Shown here: positions 1-8,177 of the stretch, in pieces
Layout: every line of letters begins with the position of its first letter
How positions within the stretch are numbered: the stretch's first letter is position 1
Source of the DNA: Candidatus Scalindua sp. SCAELEC01
GTDB lineage: Bacteria > Planctomycetota > Brocadiia > Brocadiales > Scalinduaceae
DNA length: 64,000 nucleotides
Direction of reading: 5' to 3'
Assembly: GCA_004282745.1 (NCBI GenBank)
Contig: SHMT01000011.1
Span: forward strand, 1-64,000
Made by a program: the position numbers and the translations under genes
The notes under the pieces: generated by a model
What the model was told of the DNA's origin: nothing
Seen by the model: the letters and a program-made list of their open reading frames with translations, nothing else
Databases searched by the model: none

Positions 1-136
1 AAAAAGAAGGAAAAGGAGAAAATAGAAGAAAATATTTTTTATTTACTTTTTTTTAAGAAGATGTTCGGGTAGAGAGTGCAATTTTAACTCGCCAGATTTA
101 AGACATTTTCAGAACGCTGGTGACATCTATTTTCTC

Positions 137-346
137 TAAAAACACAGTAACGTTCGGTTAGGTTTTTGCGTGAGTAATTTATTGCCCAAATGCAGTCATT
201 CCCGCATGTTTTCCGCTTTAAGCGTGCGGGAACAAGCTTTAGCGGGAATCTAGGATGAAACGAGTATCTGGATACCCGATAAAAGCGTTCGGGTATGACA
301 AAAACCGCCTACGCAAAAACCTAACCGGACGCTACTGATAAAAACA
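137..346. mobile_element. MITE family A, full copy 1 (194 bp plus 8-bp target duplication)
   Basis: A 194-bp non-coding element lies at 145-338. Its left end CAGTAACGTTCGGTTAGG recurs inverted at the right end (CAGTAGCGTCCGGTTAGG read from the other strand), and the terminal repeat continues into TTTTTGCG. The 8-mer TAAAAACA flanks it on both sides (137-144 and 339-346), as expected for a target-site duplication. The interior has further short inverted repeats (TTCCCGC/GCGGGAA; ATACCCGA/TCGGGTAT). A second copy of exactly the same length lies at 6293-6486. No transposase is present, so it must be mobilised in trans. Confidence 0.85.
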
Positions 347-400
347 GGGAGAAGGGTTGCGGGAAGGGAAAAGATAACAGGGGAATGATTATCCGTCACG

Positions 401-774
401 CTACAATTGGACAGATTCCACCTTGAGTGTCTCAGTGAACTGCAAAGCGACACACCACCTCTGTTTTCTGCGCTGTTTTGTGATCTCTGGTTTGCTAATT
501 CTGACTACCAAACCATTTCCGACAAGCGTGACGGTTTTTTCCGGTAATCGAGGAGAGGGCATTTTTGCAACTATCTCTATCTGGATAATCTTTCCCAGGG
601 GAAATGATCCCAATAAATCGGTATTTACATCAAAAGAGACTCCACCGGTGCAGATATTTTTTGATTTTAACTCAACTGTGGGGTCGGCAAACAACGTTAT
701 TGGCAGGGAAAGCTCTAACCTCGTATCAGCTCGCCTTTCGGCCTCTTTTGTTATCTTGGTTAAGGTTGTACTCA
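401..774 (-). CDS. PilZ-like domain protein
   Basis: A 124-residue soluble protein. The N-terminal region has an arginine-rich ERRADTR segment, then, after a beta-strand-like stretch, NICTGGVSF. This matches the RxxxR and (D/N)xSxxG signatures of c-di-GMP-binding PilZ domains, although the serine of the second motif is replaced (NICTGG). The ATG at 774 is preferred over the upstream TTG at 802 because AGGAGG sits six bases before it. It stands alone, convergent with nothing obvious, next to two mobile-element copies. The PilZ fold is a motif-based call; c-di-GMP binding is inferred and weakened by the altered second motif. Confidence 0.65.
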
Positions 775-882
775 TTTGTTCCTCCTGTACAAAACTATCC
801 AAAATATTGTATTGATTTTTAATAGATATACTATATAAGGCTATATGTCAAGAAAAAATTATATTCTTTTTGGGAGGATTTA

Positions 883-987
883 ATGTATGAACTATTGTTT
901 CACGGTATGTGCGCTTCCACTCTCCGTCAGGCATATTCACTACTGACAGTTTTATTGGTGTTTGGTAAGAGGAAAAGGAGTGTGTGA
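883..987 (+). CDS. possible small ORF, 34 residues
   Basis: GGGAGGA at 872-878 precedes an ATG at 883 that opens a 34-codon frame with a hydrophobic middle (SLLTVLLVFG) and a basic tail (KRKRSV). It ends 41 bases before a MITE-B copy. No family is recognised. It may be a tiny membrane peptide or the remnant of a gene broken by the nearby insertion. Confidence 0.25.
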   Translation: MYELLFHGMCASTLRQAYSLLTVLLVFGKRKRSV

Positions 988-1022
988 ACTATTGGAAAGT
1001 AGCAACTGGAGAAAGAGTGAGA

Positions 1023-1178
1023 TATCTAGTGATTGAACGAAAACTACCCATCTACTACGTTACTGCAACAATTTCGAAATCATCAAGTACAATTTACGTT
1101 CCGGTTACGAAATTGTTACGTGCCTTGTACCTGGGCACTTTTCACTCAAACACAGGGTTTTCGTTCAGACACCATCTA
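1023..1178. mobile_element. MITE family B, copy 1 (144 bp)
   Basis: The element occupies 1029-1172 and starts GTGATTGAACGAAAACTACC. Its right end carries two nested inverted ends, CTCAAACAC and CGTTCAGACAC. Its arms pair over CAACAATTTCG/CGAAATTGTTAC around a central GTAC-rich palindrome. TATCTA (1023-1028) and CATCTA (1173-1178) flank it, a decayed 6-bp target duplication of TANNTA type. Reading frames through it are by-products. Confidence 0.8.
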
Positions 1179-1199
1179 ATCTTTTTCCCTGAGTTTTCT

Positions 1200-1252
1200 C
1201 ATCACTGTCCGGTTAGGTTTTTAGGTACGCGGCTTTTGTCATACCCGAACGC
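1200..1252. mobile_element. MITE family A, truncated copy
   Basis: The outer end CATCACTGTCCGGTTAGG and the following sequence through CATACCCGAACGC match the right end of family A (compare 6434-6486 inverted). After about 1252 the similarity stops, so this is a one-ended fragment. It lies between MITE-B copy 1 and the ferredoxin terminator. Confidence 0.7.
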
Positions 1253-1270
1253 TTCCCCGTTTTCACGAGG

Positions 1271-1311
1271 AAAAGCTTCCGTCCTCCACTTTTACGTAGA
1301 AGGACGGAAGC
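1271..1311 (-). terminator. Rho-independent terminator of the ferredoxin gene
   Basis: An 11-bp perfect stem, GCTTCCGTCCT (1275-1285) with AGGACGGAAGC (1301-1311), lies 38 bases beyond the ferredoxin stop. Read on the minus strand the stem is followed by TTTT (1274-1271). Position, stem strength and T-tract fit an intrinsic terminator. Confidence 0.7.
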
Positions 1312-1348
1312 CATTTGATGTAAACAACAGCAAATCTCTAGATCTTAT

Positions 1349-1537
1349 TTAATCGTCAATGATAATACATTCAACCGGGCACTCTTCAGCGGCTTGTCTA
1401 CAGGTCTCTTCTAGCTCTGCAGAAACTTCACCATCTTTACAAACAGCTATGTCGCCATCCATCTCAAAGATCTCAGGACATGTTTGAGTACAAAGTTCGC
1501 AGCCCGTGCATTCGTCAGCGTTAACGCTTGCTTTCAT
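1349..1537 (-). CDS. small [4Fe-4S] ferredoxin
   Basis: A 62-residue soluble electron carrier. Near the N-terminus CTGCELCTQTCP gives CX2CX2CX3CP, and the C-terminal half has ETCRQAAEECPVEC. This is the pattern of single-cluster ferredoxins, in which three N-terminal cysteines and one late CP cysteine bind a 4Fe-4S cluster and the extra pair can form a disulfide. The rest is acidic, as usual. The ATG at 1537 is chosen over the upstream ATG at 1558 because GGAGG lies six bases before it. It is monocistronic with its own hairpin terminator. The redox partner cannot be read from the context. Confidence 0.9.
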   Translation of the reverse strand: MKASVNADECTGCELCTQTCPEIFEMDGDIAVCKDGEVSAELEETCRQAAEECPVECIIIDD

Positions 1538-1986
1538 AGTATTCCTCCATTTATACAAATAGTTACAAAACTCATTAAAATAAGAAAAACGGCTAAAAGT
1601 TGATAATGTGAAACCGGCTAAAGAAGTATTAAATATAAAAGTTTGGGGTTAATTGTCAAGCTTTTTATATTGTATTTATTTATGATAAATTAAAATTATC
1701 AGATACCTTTATTTGATGATTTTTAGTGAGAGATTTAATCCAAATTTATCTATGCATGAACCAGAATAAATGAAGTGGATAAAAACGGTCAGGGTGGATG
1801 GGGTAGCCGAATTTCAGAGCTCCTGATCTTACGGATCCGAGATGACCCCATAAGCGCATATTCCTTTCCGGTAACAAGCGCTAACCACATGTAACTTCAT
1901 ATGTTATGCTTATTTTTGAAATAGCTCTTAAATGGTACCTCTTTGAACCCAGCGGTTGGATATCTCTAATAAGCAGATAAAAAAAG
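1538..1986. other. intergenic, AT-rich; no gene recognised
   Basis: This holds the ferredoxin 5' region and then about 350 bases without a convincing frame. A 6-bp inverted pair TGGGGT/ACCCCA spans roughly 1798-1848 around a GC-richer stretch. It is too short for a tRNA and was not assigned to any RNA class. Confidence 0.4.
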
Positions 1987-2014
1987 TTGACACATATGGA
2001 TATCCATATATAAT
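1987..2014 (+). promoter_or_regulatory. arsR promoter with ArsR-type operator
   Basis: A perfect -35 TTGACA (1987-1992) and perfect -10 TATAAT (2009-2014) are separated by 16 bp. The spacer is filled by the 16-bp perfect palindrome ATATGGATATCCATAT (1994-2009), which overlaps the first base of the -10. A repressor bound there would block RNA polymerase, the usual autoregulation of ArsR proteins. The ATG of arsR starts only nine bases past the -10, so the transcript should be almost or fully leaderless. Confidence 0.85.
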
Positions 2015-2023
2015 GGGCTTGCT

Positions 2024-2377
2024 ATGGTTACTCCGGATATCTATTTTAAATGCCTTTCAGATGCAACACGCCTAAGATGCATGGTCTTACTCTATGGGGA
2101 AGGGGAGCTTTGCGTTTGTGAATTAACGTATGCACTTCAACTGTCACAACCGAAAATTTCAAGACATCTTGCCCAATTGCGACAATGCGGTCTCTTAGAT
2201 GATCGAAGACAGGGGCAATGGGTGTACTACAAAGTGAATGCGGATTTGCCTGCCTGGTCACGAGAGGTGTTATCTGTAGTTGCGAAACAACTCACTAAGA
2301 GTGGGCTCTATGATGAGGACCACTCTCGATTGCAATCAATGAAAGACCGGCCTGGTGTTACGTCTTGCTGTGGCTGA
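2024..2377 (+). CDS. arsR: ArsR family arsenite-responsive repressor
   Basis: A 117-residue winged-helix repressor. FKCLSDATRLRCMVLL is the conserved first helix, and ELCVCEL (C30, C32) is the classic As(III)/Sb(III) sensing motif at the DNA-recognition region. SQPKISRHLAQLRQCGLLDDRRQGQWVYY forms the recognition helix and wing, and the protein ends in SCCG. Arsenite binding to the cysteines should release it from the palindrome at 1994-2009. It is first in an operon with arsC and acr3. The start is fixed by alignment of the N-terminal helix. There is no SD site, which agrees with leaderless transcription from the promoter directly upstream. Confidence 0.93.
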   Translation: MVTPDIYFKCLSDATRLRCMVLLYGEGELCVCELTYALQLSQPKISRHLAQLRQCGLLDDRRQGQWVYYKVNADLPAWSREVLSVVAKQLTKSGLYDEDHSRLQSMKDRPGVTSCCG

Positions 2378-2442
2378 GTTTTTTTTATTTTATATATGTG
2401 CACATCTGTATGTGCGGATATATTTGGGAGGTAAAGGCTGCC

Positions 2443-2943
2443 ATGTTAAACATACTCATTCTTTGTACCGGCAACTCTTGTCGCAGTATTCTTGGAGAAG
2501 CGCTTCTTAATAGTTTGGGGAGAGGGCGTGTAAAGGCCTTTTCTGCAGGAAGCCATCCAACCGGAGAGGTTAACGTCAACGCTTTAGCAACACTACGAAG
2601 GCACAATGTTTCAACAGTTGATCTTTACAGTAAATCTTGGGACATATTTATGGACCAGAAGATCGATAGTATTATTACTGTTTGCGATCATGCCGCAGCA
2701 GAAACCTGTCCTGTTTTTTTACATACAACGCTTCGGGCACATTGGGGAGTGCCTGATCCTGCACACGAAGTTGGGACAGATGAAGAGATCAGGGCTGTTT
2801 TTGAAAAAACGTTTGGTGCACTAGAGCGACGAATTATTAAAATGCTTGAGCTACCTCTGGGTAAATTATCTGGTCATGAACTGATCGCTGAGCTCAATAA
2901 AATTGGAGAGATGGACAATCGGGAAGGGGACAGACATGGTTAA
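2443..2943 (+). CDS. arsC: arsenate reductase, thioredoxin-coupled low-Mr phosphatase type
   Basis: A 166-residue cytoplasmic enzyme reducing arsenate to arsenite. The P-loop CTGNSCRS begins at C8, and [10 protein letters not shown] supplies the second and third redox cysteines (about C81 and C89) of the Staphylococcus-type triple-cysteine relay that is recharged by thioredoxin. VPDPA carries the general-acid aspartate loop. The ATG at 2443 follows GGAGGT with good spacing; the longer frame starting at 2365 would add a hydrophobic stretch overlapping arsR and is rejected. Its 3' end overlaps acr3 by 8 bases, which indicates translational coupling of reduction and export. Confidence 0.93.
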   Translation: MLNILILCTGNSCRSILGEALLNSLGRGRVKAFSAGSHPTGEVNVNALATLRRHNVSTVDLYSKSWDIFMDQKIDSIITVCDHAAAETCPVFLHTTLRAHWGVPDPAHEVGTDEEIRAVFEKTFGALERRIIKMLELPLGKLSGHELIAELNKIGEMDNREGDRHG

Positions 2944-4096
2944 GCAGAGGCATGATATAGGGTTTTTTGAACGTTATCTCTCTTTATGGGTCGGTTTGTG
3001 TATTGTGGTTGGTATCCTGCTCGGTAAACTTGTACCGAACTTTGCAAAAACACTCGATGGACTCAGTGTTGATGTTAATGGTGCGCCGGTTGTCTCTCTT
3101 CCTATTGCAATCTGTCTCTTTTTTATGATGTATCCTATTATGGTAAAAATAGATTTTGGTGAGGTGATAAAGGCGGGGAAAGGCCTTAAGCCCGTTGGGT
3201 TGACATTGTTTGTCAACTGGGCAATTAAGCCATTCACTATGTATGCGATAGCATACGCGTTTCTCGGGCTCTTGTTTCGCCAGTTCATTGGGCCGGATGC
3301 ATTTGATTATATCAAAATGCCCTTTGGGCTTGATCTGCCGGTAGGCGGAGAGTATGGATCGGGAACGGTGGTTATCCACGAAGGTATAAAGATGGTGGCA
3401 GTGCCTTTGTGGAGGAGTTATCTGGCCGGTTGTATCCTATTGGGCGCTGCTCCCTGTACCGCAATGGTATTGGTTTGGGGATATTTAGCGAAAGGCAATG
3501 ACGGTCTCACGCTCGTAATGGTAGCCATAAATTCATTCGTAATGTTGCTTCTTTTTGGCATAATCGGAGGTTTTTTGCTGGGGTTAGGCAAATTGCCTGT
3601 ACCTTGGCAGGCACTTCTTTTGTCTATCGGCATTTACGTGGCACTACCTCTTTTGGCAGGTTATGTGACCAGGAAATTAATTGTTACCCGCAAGGGGCAA
3701 GAGTGGTTTGAGCAGAAATTTCTGCATCTCTTGACACCAATCACGATTACGGCTCTGTTAACAACATTAATCTTACTCTTTTCATTTAAAGGGGCGGTCA
3801 TTATGGCTAATCCATTAACCATTTTATGGATTGCGATACCGCTTTTTATCCAGACCATTTTTATTTTCTCGATTACCTATTTTGGCGCAAAGATTATGAG
3901 ACTCTCATATGAAAATGCAGCACCCAGTGCTATGATCGGAGCCTCGAATCACTTTGAAGTAGCGATTGCAACAGCGGTAATGTTGTTTGGTTTATCTTCC
4001 GGGGCTGCCCTGGCAACAGTGGTTGGTGTCTTAATTGAGGTGCCGCTCATGTTAGCGTTAGTAGGGTTTTGTAAAAGAACCAAGCATTGGTTTTAA
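2936..4096 (+). CDS. acr3: ACR3 family arsenite efflux permease
   Basis: A 386-residue inner-membrane protein with about ten transmembrane segments, beginning [37 protein letters not shown] is the family motif with the essential cysteine, and a further signature, [15 protein letters not shown], lies near the C-terminus. It exports arsenite made by ArsC, driven by the proton-motive force. The ATG at 2936 follows GGAAGGGGA and overlaps arsC by 8 bases, so this start is preferred to one at 2903. It is the last gene of the ars operon; a T-rich stretch follows but no clear terminator hairpin was found. Confidence 0.93.
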   Translation: MVKQRHDIGFFERYLSLWVGLCIVVGILLGKLVPNFAKTLDGLSVDVNGAPVVSLPIAICLFFMMYPIMVKIDFGEVIKAGKGLKPVGLTLFVNWAIKPFTMYAIAYAFLGLLFRQFIGPDAFDYIKMPFGLDLPVGGEYGSGTVVIHEGIKMVAVPLWRSYLAGCILLGAAPCTAMVLVWGYLAKGNDGLTLVMVAINSFVMLLLFGIIGGFLLGLGKLPVPWQALLLSIGIYVALPLLAGYVTRKLIVTRKGQEWFEQKFLHLLTPITITALLTTLILLFSFKGAVIMANPLTILWIAIPLFIQTIFIFSITYFGAKIMRLSYENAAPSAMIGASNHFEVAIATAVMLFGLSSGAALATVVGVLIEVPLMLALVGFCKRTKHWF

Positions 4097-4226
4097 AGTT
4101 TACTCTGTTTTTTTCTTGAAACACAAATTTACTACTGCTAGCATAAAAAAGTGAGTTAGTTCTTCGTTGGTTCTTATTATTTGAAATACGATACCGTTTA
4201 TAATGTTAATTGTTTGAGGTATTCAA

Positions 4227-5117
4227 ATGCCCTATCGCTTCTTTTTTGTGTCTTTTCTTCTGCTCTTGATCATGCCATTCCAGGTTAATGGTGACGGGAT
4301 GAGACTGGTAAACGTTGATGAAGAGCTTGTTGTCAAGATCCTTGAATTGAACGAAGACTTTGTCAAGGCGAGCATCGAGGATGTATATATTGTGTCAGTT
4401 TCGATAAGGTCGGAGCAAGATAGTCGGTATCCTGATGCCGTTATCATTGATGTTCGAGGGAAGAGACGCAAGGTTGTTTGTAAGGTTGTTGAAGTGAGCA
4501 AGAGAACGGGAGGGGTTGTATTACTGGTTCCTCGCAAGGACGTCTCCTCGATTCAGATTACCTTTAATCGTGAACTCGATGTTCAAGAGAGTCAGGCTTC
4601 CACCTTCGATAGAGAAGAGGAGAACCCACAAAATGTACCCATTGATCCCGATAAATTGCGAGAACAGATAAAGGAGGACCTGTTGTCTGAGCTTGAAGAA
4701 AAAGAGGAGAGAGAGGGGGTGGCGATTGAAGAGATGAAGGAGGAGTTGAGACTTGAATTTGAGGAGCGGGAGCAGGAAAAAGAGAGGTTGGTTGAAGAGC
4801 GCAGCTTTGGTGATGTAAAAGGGCGCATGCTTTTTAAAGACAAACCATTAAGCGGTTGTCAGGTAAAAATAATGATGTTAGAAAAATGGGGGATTTTAGG
4901 AGGTGTGAAGGAAGGGATACGTTTTGAGGCCATTACAGGTGAAGATGGCCGTTACCATTTTACAAAAATCCCACCGGGAGGATACAAATTGTACTGGAAA
5001 CCCCCTGGCGAAATTTCCTGGATCAGGAAGATGAGGATGGAACCAGATTTTTATGTTGAAGTTGGGGAGACCTCATATACGCCTGACAGGGAGACAGATG
5101 TGCGAACAGCAAATTAG
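4227..5117 (+). CDS. exported coiled-coil protein with C-terminal carboxypeptidase-regulatory-like fold
   Basis: 296 residues. An N-terminal signal peptide (about 1-23, FFFVSFLLLLIMPFQVNG) is followed by a beta-rich region. A highly charged Glu/Lys coiled coil spans about 140-195. The C-terminal domain (about 198-285) has GEDGRYHFTKIPPGGYKLYW, the typical edge-strand pattern of CarboxypepD_reg/DUF-type beta-sandwiches that often act as envelope adhesion or carbohydrate-facing modules. GAGGT precedes the ATG. No enzymatic motif is visible. It stands between the ars operon and the next membrane protein without clear coupling to either. Confidence 0.6.
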   Translation: MPYRFFFVSFLLLLIMPFQVNGDGMRLVNVDEELVVKILELNEDFVKASIEDVYIVSVSIRSEQDSRYPDAVIIDVRGKRRKVVCKVVEVSKRTGGVVLLVPRKDVSSIQITFNRELDVQESQASTFDREEENPQNVPIDPDKLREQIKEDLLSELEEKEEREGVAIEEMKEELRLEFEEREQEKERLVEERSFGDVKGRMLFKDKPLSGCQVKIMMLEKWGILGGVKEGIRFEAITGEDGRYHFTKIPPGGYKLYWKPPGEISWIRKMRMEPDFYVEVGETSYTPDRETDVRTAN

Positions 5118-5276
5118 TGTGGTTGAATGAAAACAAGACATCGGCGGAGTTGCTGTAATATGCCTATCACAAATTGATTTTTGGTTTTCAGAATACTATT
5201 CCACCTGAACATTTTGTTTTTCTCATCCATTACTTGTAGATAACGTGCTAATAATCCCAGGATAAGGATTGGTATT

Positions 5277-6026
5277 TTGAAAAGATTGAATTGGTATATT
5301 CTGCTGGGCGTAATACTGCTCGCACTGTCTACGTTGTTCTATGTTCTGCACTACTTGGTGTTTAAGGATATTCACCATATCTTCATTTTTCTCATTGGTG
5401 ATATTGCCTTTGTATTCATTGAAGTTCTTATGGTAACTTTAATTATTCACCGCGTATTTGAAGACCGGGAAAAGAAGGCCCTGCAGAAACACATGAACAT
5501 TTTCATAGGCGCATTTTTTAGCGAGGTCGGAATAAAGCTTCTGGGACTCCTGTCCAAGTGGGATCCCCAAATTGAGAGAATACAGCAAGGGCTGATTGTC
5601 GAGGAAGAGACAGCTGAGCAGAAGTTCAGGAGAGTTTGTAGGTATTTGAGAAAACATGATTTTAGCGTTGAGCGAGAGAAACCAGATTGGGAGACTTTAA
5701 AGACATTTCTTGTCGAGAAGAAGGATTATCTCTTGAGGTTGTTAGAGAATCCGAATCTGTTAGAACACGAGTCTTTCACCGACCTGTTATGGGCAGTATT
5801 TCATATGGCCGAGGAATTTGATGCTCGTAAGGATTTCGATTACTTGCCGAAAGAAGACTATGAGCACCTCCATGATGACACGGAAAGAGTATATGGGCAG
5901 TTGGCCTTGCAGTGGCTGAAGTACATGGAACACTTGATCGACAGTTATCCATATCTATTTTCGCTCTCAATGAGAACCAACCCGTTTGATCCGAGAGCTA
6001 CGCCAATAGTGCAGAAGTCACAATGA
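5277..6026 (+). CDS. membrane-anchored protein of unknown function
   Basis: 249 residues from a TTG start preceded by AAGGA. Two transmembrane helices (about 7-29 and 35-58) form an N-terminal hairpin, and the remaining 190 residues are helical, charged and probably cytoplasmic (ALQKHMNIFIGAFFSEVGIKLL, then a DFDYLPKEDYEHL region). The C-terminus contains a TNPFDP turn. No family was recognised. The gene is followed by the control region of the porin-cytochrome gene and is probably monocistronic. Confidence 0.6.
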   Translation: MKRLNWYILLGVILLALSTLFYVLHYLVFKDIHHIFIFLIGDIAFVFIEVLMVTLIIHRVFEDREKKALQKHMNIFIGAFFSEVGIKLLGLLSKWDPQIERIQQGLIVEEETAEQKFRRVCRYLRKHDFSVEREKPDWETLKTFLVEKKDYLLRLLENPNLLEHESFTDLLWAVFHMAEEFDARKDFDYLPKEDYEHLHDDTERVYGQLALQWLKYMEHLIDSYPYLFSLSMRTNPFDPRATPIVQKSQ

Positions 6027-6200
6027 TGCTGAGTGCTCAAGAGCGATGAGTATAGTTGCCATTTCTTCAACCCGCCTTTCTGTAATAGCCATTACTCCAC
6101 GAAAAACCGTAGTCACAAAAAGAGTACCTTTTTTATGCACTCCCCATCTTTTTCTCTGAAGTGCACAATCGGGAGAATCCAGCCCTATTCAAAAAAATTG

Positions 6201-6255
6201 TTGACATTCCGAGAAAGGCGGCTATTATTTAAAACTAATTAAGACTCAGTCTCAA
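6201..6255 (+). promoter_or_regulatory. promoter with palindromic operator, site 1 of the porin-cytochrome gene
   Basis: TTGACA (6201-6206), a 16-bp spacer and TATTAT (6223-6228) form a good vegetative promoter. The 17-bp near-perfect palindrome TTAAGACTCAGTCTCAA (6239-6255) begins at about +4, an ideal repression site. The core AGACTCAGTCT recurs at 6528-6538, just before the gene at 6599. Resemblance to overlapping Fur-type heptamers is weak and inferential. Confidence 0.6.
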
Positions 6256-6284
6256 GTAAAACCTTAAGTTTTTCGTCAAGGATC

Positions 6285-6494
6285 GCTATTAACCAGAAGC
6301 GTCCAGTTAGGGTTTTGCGTATTAATTTATTGCCCCAAAACTTGTCATTCCCGCATGTTTCCCGCTTTAAGCGTGCGGGAACAAGCTTTAGCGGGAATCT
6401 ATGATGAAACGAGTCTCTGGATACCCGATAAAGGCGTTCGGGTATGACGAAAGCCACCTAAGCAAAAACCTAACCGGACAATGATGGCTATTAA
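6285..6494. mobile_element. MITE family A, full copy 2 (194 bp plus 8-bp target duplication)
   Basis: The element at 6293-6486 matches copy 1 closely over its whole 194 bp, including the internal hairpins. The flanking 8-mer GCTATTAA occurs at 6285-6292 and 6487-6494 as a target duplication. The insertion separates the promoter and first operator (6201-6255) from the second operator (6528-6538) and the coding region, so the leader of the downstream mRNA should contain the element hairpins. Confidence 0.85.
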
Positions 6495-6522
6495 AGAAGA
6501 AAAAATTTTTAGATTTTATTGA

Positions 6523-6540
6523 GAATGAGACTCAGTCTGT
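6523..6540 (+). promoter_or_regulatory. palindromic operator, site 2
   Basis: AGACTCAGTCT at 6528-6538 repeats the core of the palindrome at 6239-6255. With the preceding GAGAATG it can be read as a 7-1-7 inverted repeat of Fur-box type (TGAGAAT-G-AGACTCA). It ends 60 bases before the start codon at 6599. Confidence 0.5.
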
Positions 6541-6598
6541 GTGGATTTCTATTGAAATAGTATGATACCAAAAATTTTGAGAAAGAGGGAGGGAAAGA

Positions 6599-8161
6599 AT
6601 GGACGGGAAGAGCTTTAATATGGGATTTTTGGCAGTCATAGTCATTGGGATGGTGTTTACGCTATTTCCAAGGGAAACTGAAGCAATACCGCCATTTGCA
6701 AGGAAATATAAGACGGCGTGTACGACATGCCACTGGGGTACATTTCCGAAACTCAATGCGTTTGGGAGGGCTTTTTATGCGAATGGTCTGAGAATGCCGG
6801 GTGGGGATGATGAAGTCTTTGTGAAGGAAGAACCGGTATCAATGGGTGCTTCTGCCTGGTCAAGACTGTTTCCAAAGGCAGTGTGGCCGGGAACAATACC
6901 CCATCTTCCCGCTATCGGTTTTAGGATGGTATCAGAATTTGCTATGACGAAAGAGAGACCGAGAGATCCAAGGGGAGGCGATGCTGGTAGGCCTGATAGG
7001 GGGTCGGATTCAAATTTTGTGGGGATAGAGTCGCTTGAGGTGCTGTTTGGCGGGACCTTTGGTGATACTTTGTCATTTTTTGGTGCCGGTTCAATTGATG
7101 AACTGGAGAGGGCGTATCTCAATTATGCACCGTTTCTATTTGGTGAACAGGGGTTTTTTAACTTTAGATTTGGTAGACTGGATATGCGAGTAACCCCGAT
7201 GACAAGCCACCGGAGACAGCTTTCACTCGCCCCATTTATTATGGACGTTATGCCAACCGTATCGTCGGGAAACTTCTGGGGATTTCATCCGGCACAGAAT
7301 GGGGTGGAAATTTGGGGTAGTCTCAATGGGCCTGGTGGAAAGGGCGGTCTCGAATGGGCAGCAGGTATTGTGAACGGTGAGACAGGAGAGGGGATAGAGC
7401 TGTTTGATGGCACAGGAGATATGGGGACGATTATAGAAAATGTTGAAGATGAGGCAGGGGGTCCATTTGGAGGAGAGTTTAATAACAATAAAGACTGGTA
7501 CGTAATGGTTTCATACAAGTTGGGAGGTATGGGCGTACTGGGAGGTGGGGCTCAAAATGGTTCTCTGGTTTCAAAAGGGAATTGGCAGGACAACTCGGTA
7601 AGGATTAAGGGCTATTATTATCGAGGTGTTACCGGTGCATATGTTGACGATCCAATAACGGGTAGTGCCGGAAATCCTCTCGTGGGAGGTGTCTTTGACA
7701 AAAATGCAAATCGATTCAAACGATATGGCATAGTAATAGATGCGAACTGGTGGAACTTTAACTTAATTGGTGTAGCCTCCTTTATGGAAGATGATATAAA
7801 GGGATCGGTAACGTATGAGGCCGGTTCGTTTGGGAGTAACTCACCGCGGGAATCGGGATCAAGTTTTGATACCTCTATCTATACCGGAGAGATCGAATGT
7901 GTAGTCTTGCCATGGATTGTTCCCGCCTTCAGGATAGAAAATGTCAATCCAAGTTATGACGCCAGAGATATTAAATCTTTTACAAAATACACATTTGATA
8001 CTACTATCATACCACGGGCAAATTTTAAGGTTTTAGCCGGTGTTACGTGGACAGATTATCCTGACAAAAAAACGGGTATTGATGGTCTTGATGTAGATGG
8101 GATTGATTTTGGAAGTTTTCTGGATACTACCTATAGAATAGGAGTTGATATTGCTTTCTAA
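6599..8161 (+). CDS. porin-like outer-membrane protein with one c-type heme site
   Basis: 520 residues. A signal peptide (about 1-29) is followed directly by a single heme motif, CTTCH at 41-45, inside KTACTTCHWGTFPKLNAFG. This N-terminal box is typical of heme-tagged outer-membrane beta-barrel proteins in metal- and nitrogen-cycling bacteria. The rest shows alternating beta-strands and turns, and the chain ends in a phenylalanine after YRIGVDIAF, the usual signal of an outer-membrane barrel. GGAGGG precedes the ATG. It may pass electrons or substrates across the outer membrane, but the cargo is unknown. Control appears to involve the repeated palindrome upstream. Confidence 0.75.
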   Translation: MDGKSFNMGFLAVIVIGMVFTLFPRETEAIPPFARKYKTACTTCHWGTFPKLNAFGRAFYANGLRMPGGDDEVFVKEEPVSMGASAWSRLFPKAVWPGTIPHLPAIGFRMVSEFAMTKERPRDPRGGDAGRPDRGSDSNFVGIESLEVLFGGTFGDTLSFFGAGSIDELERAYLNYAPFLFGEQGFFNFRFGRLDMRVTPMTSHRRQLSLAPFIMDVMPTVSSGNFWGFHPAQNGVEIWGSLNGPGGKGGLEWAAGIVNGETGEGIELFDGTGDMGTIIENVEDEAGGPFGGEFNNNKDWYVMVSYKLGGMGVLGGGAQNGSLVSKGNWQDNSVRIKGYYYRGVTGAYVDDPITGSAGNPLVGGVFDKNANRFKRYGIVIDANWWNFNLIGVASFMEDDIKGSVTYEAGSFGSNSPRESGSSFDTSIYTGEIECVVLPWIVPAFRIENVNPSYDARDIKSFTKYTFDTTIIPRANFKVLAGVTWTDYPDKKTGIDGLDVDGIDFGSFLDTTYRIGVDIAF

Positions 8162-8177
8162 GTTTCCCCCTGGCGAA

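Noticed and set aside
984-1352. 122-codon plus-strand frame, and similar frames at 39-, 43.8- and 58.5 kb (for example starting MFERKLPIYCVTATISKSSS)
   Set aside because: They are translations of MITE-B copies; similarity between them follows from the repeated DNA, and lengths of 144-145 bp and changing frames show no coding constraint.
1795-1855. Possible tRNA-like fold in the GC-richer stretch before arsR
   Set aside because: Only a 6-bp outer stem and about 50 bases; no T-loop or anticodon arm could be drawn.
2365-2442. Longer N-terminus for ArsC starting at 2365
   Set aside because: It overlaps arsR, is hydrophobic and unlike the family; ATG 2443 has a good SD and places the P-loop at residue 8.
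6033-6242. 69-codon frame after the 5277 gene
   Set aside because: No SD, low-complexity composition, and it runs through the promoter and into the operator of the porin-cytochrome gene.
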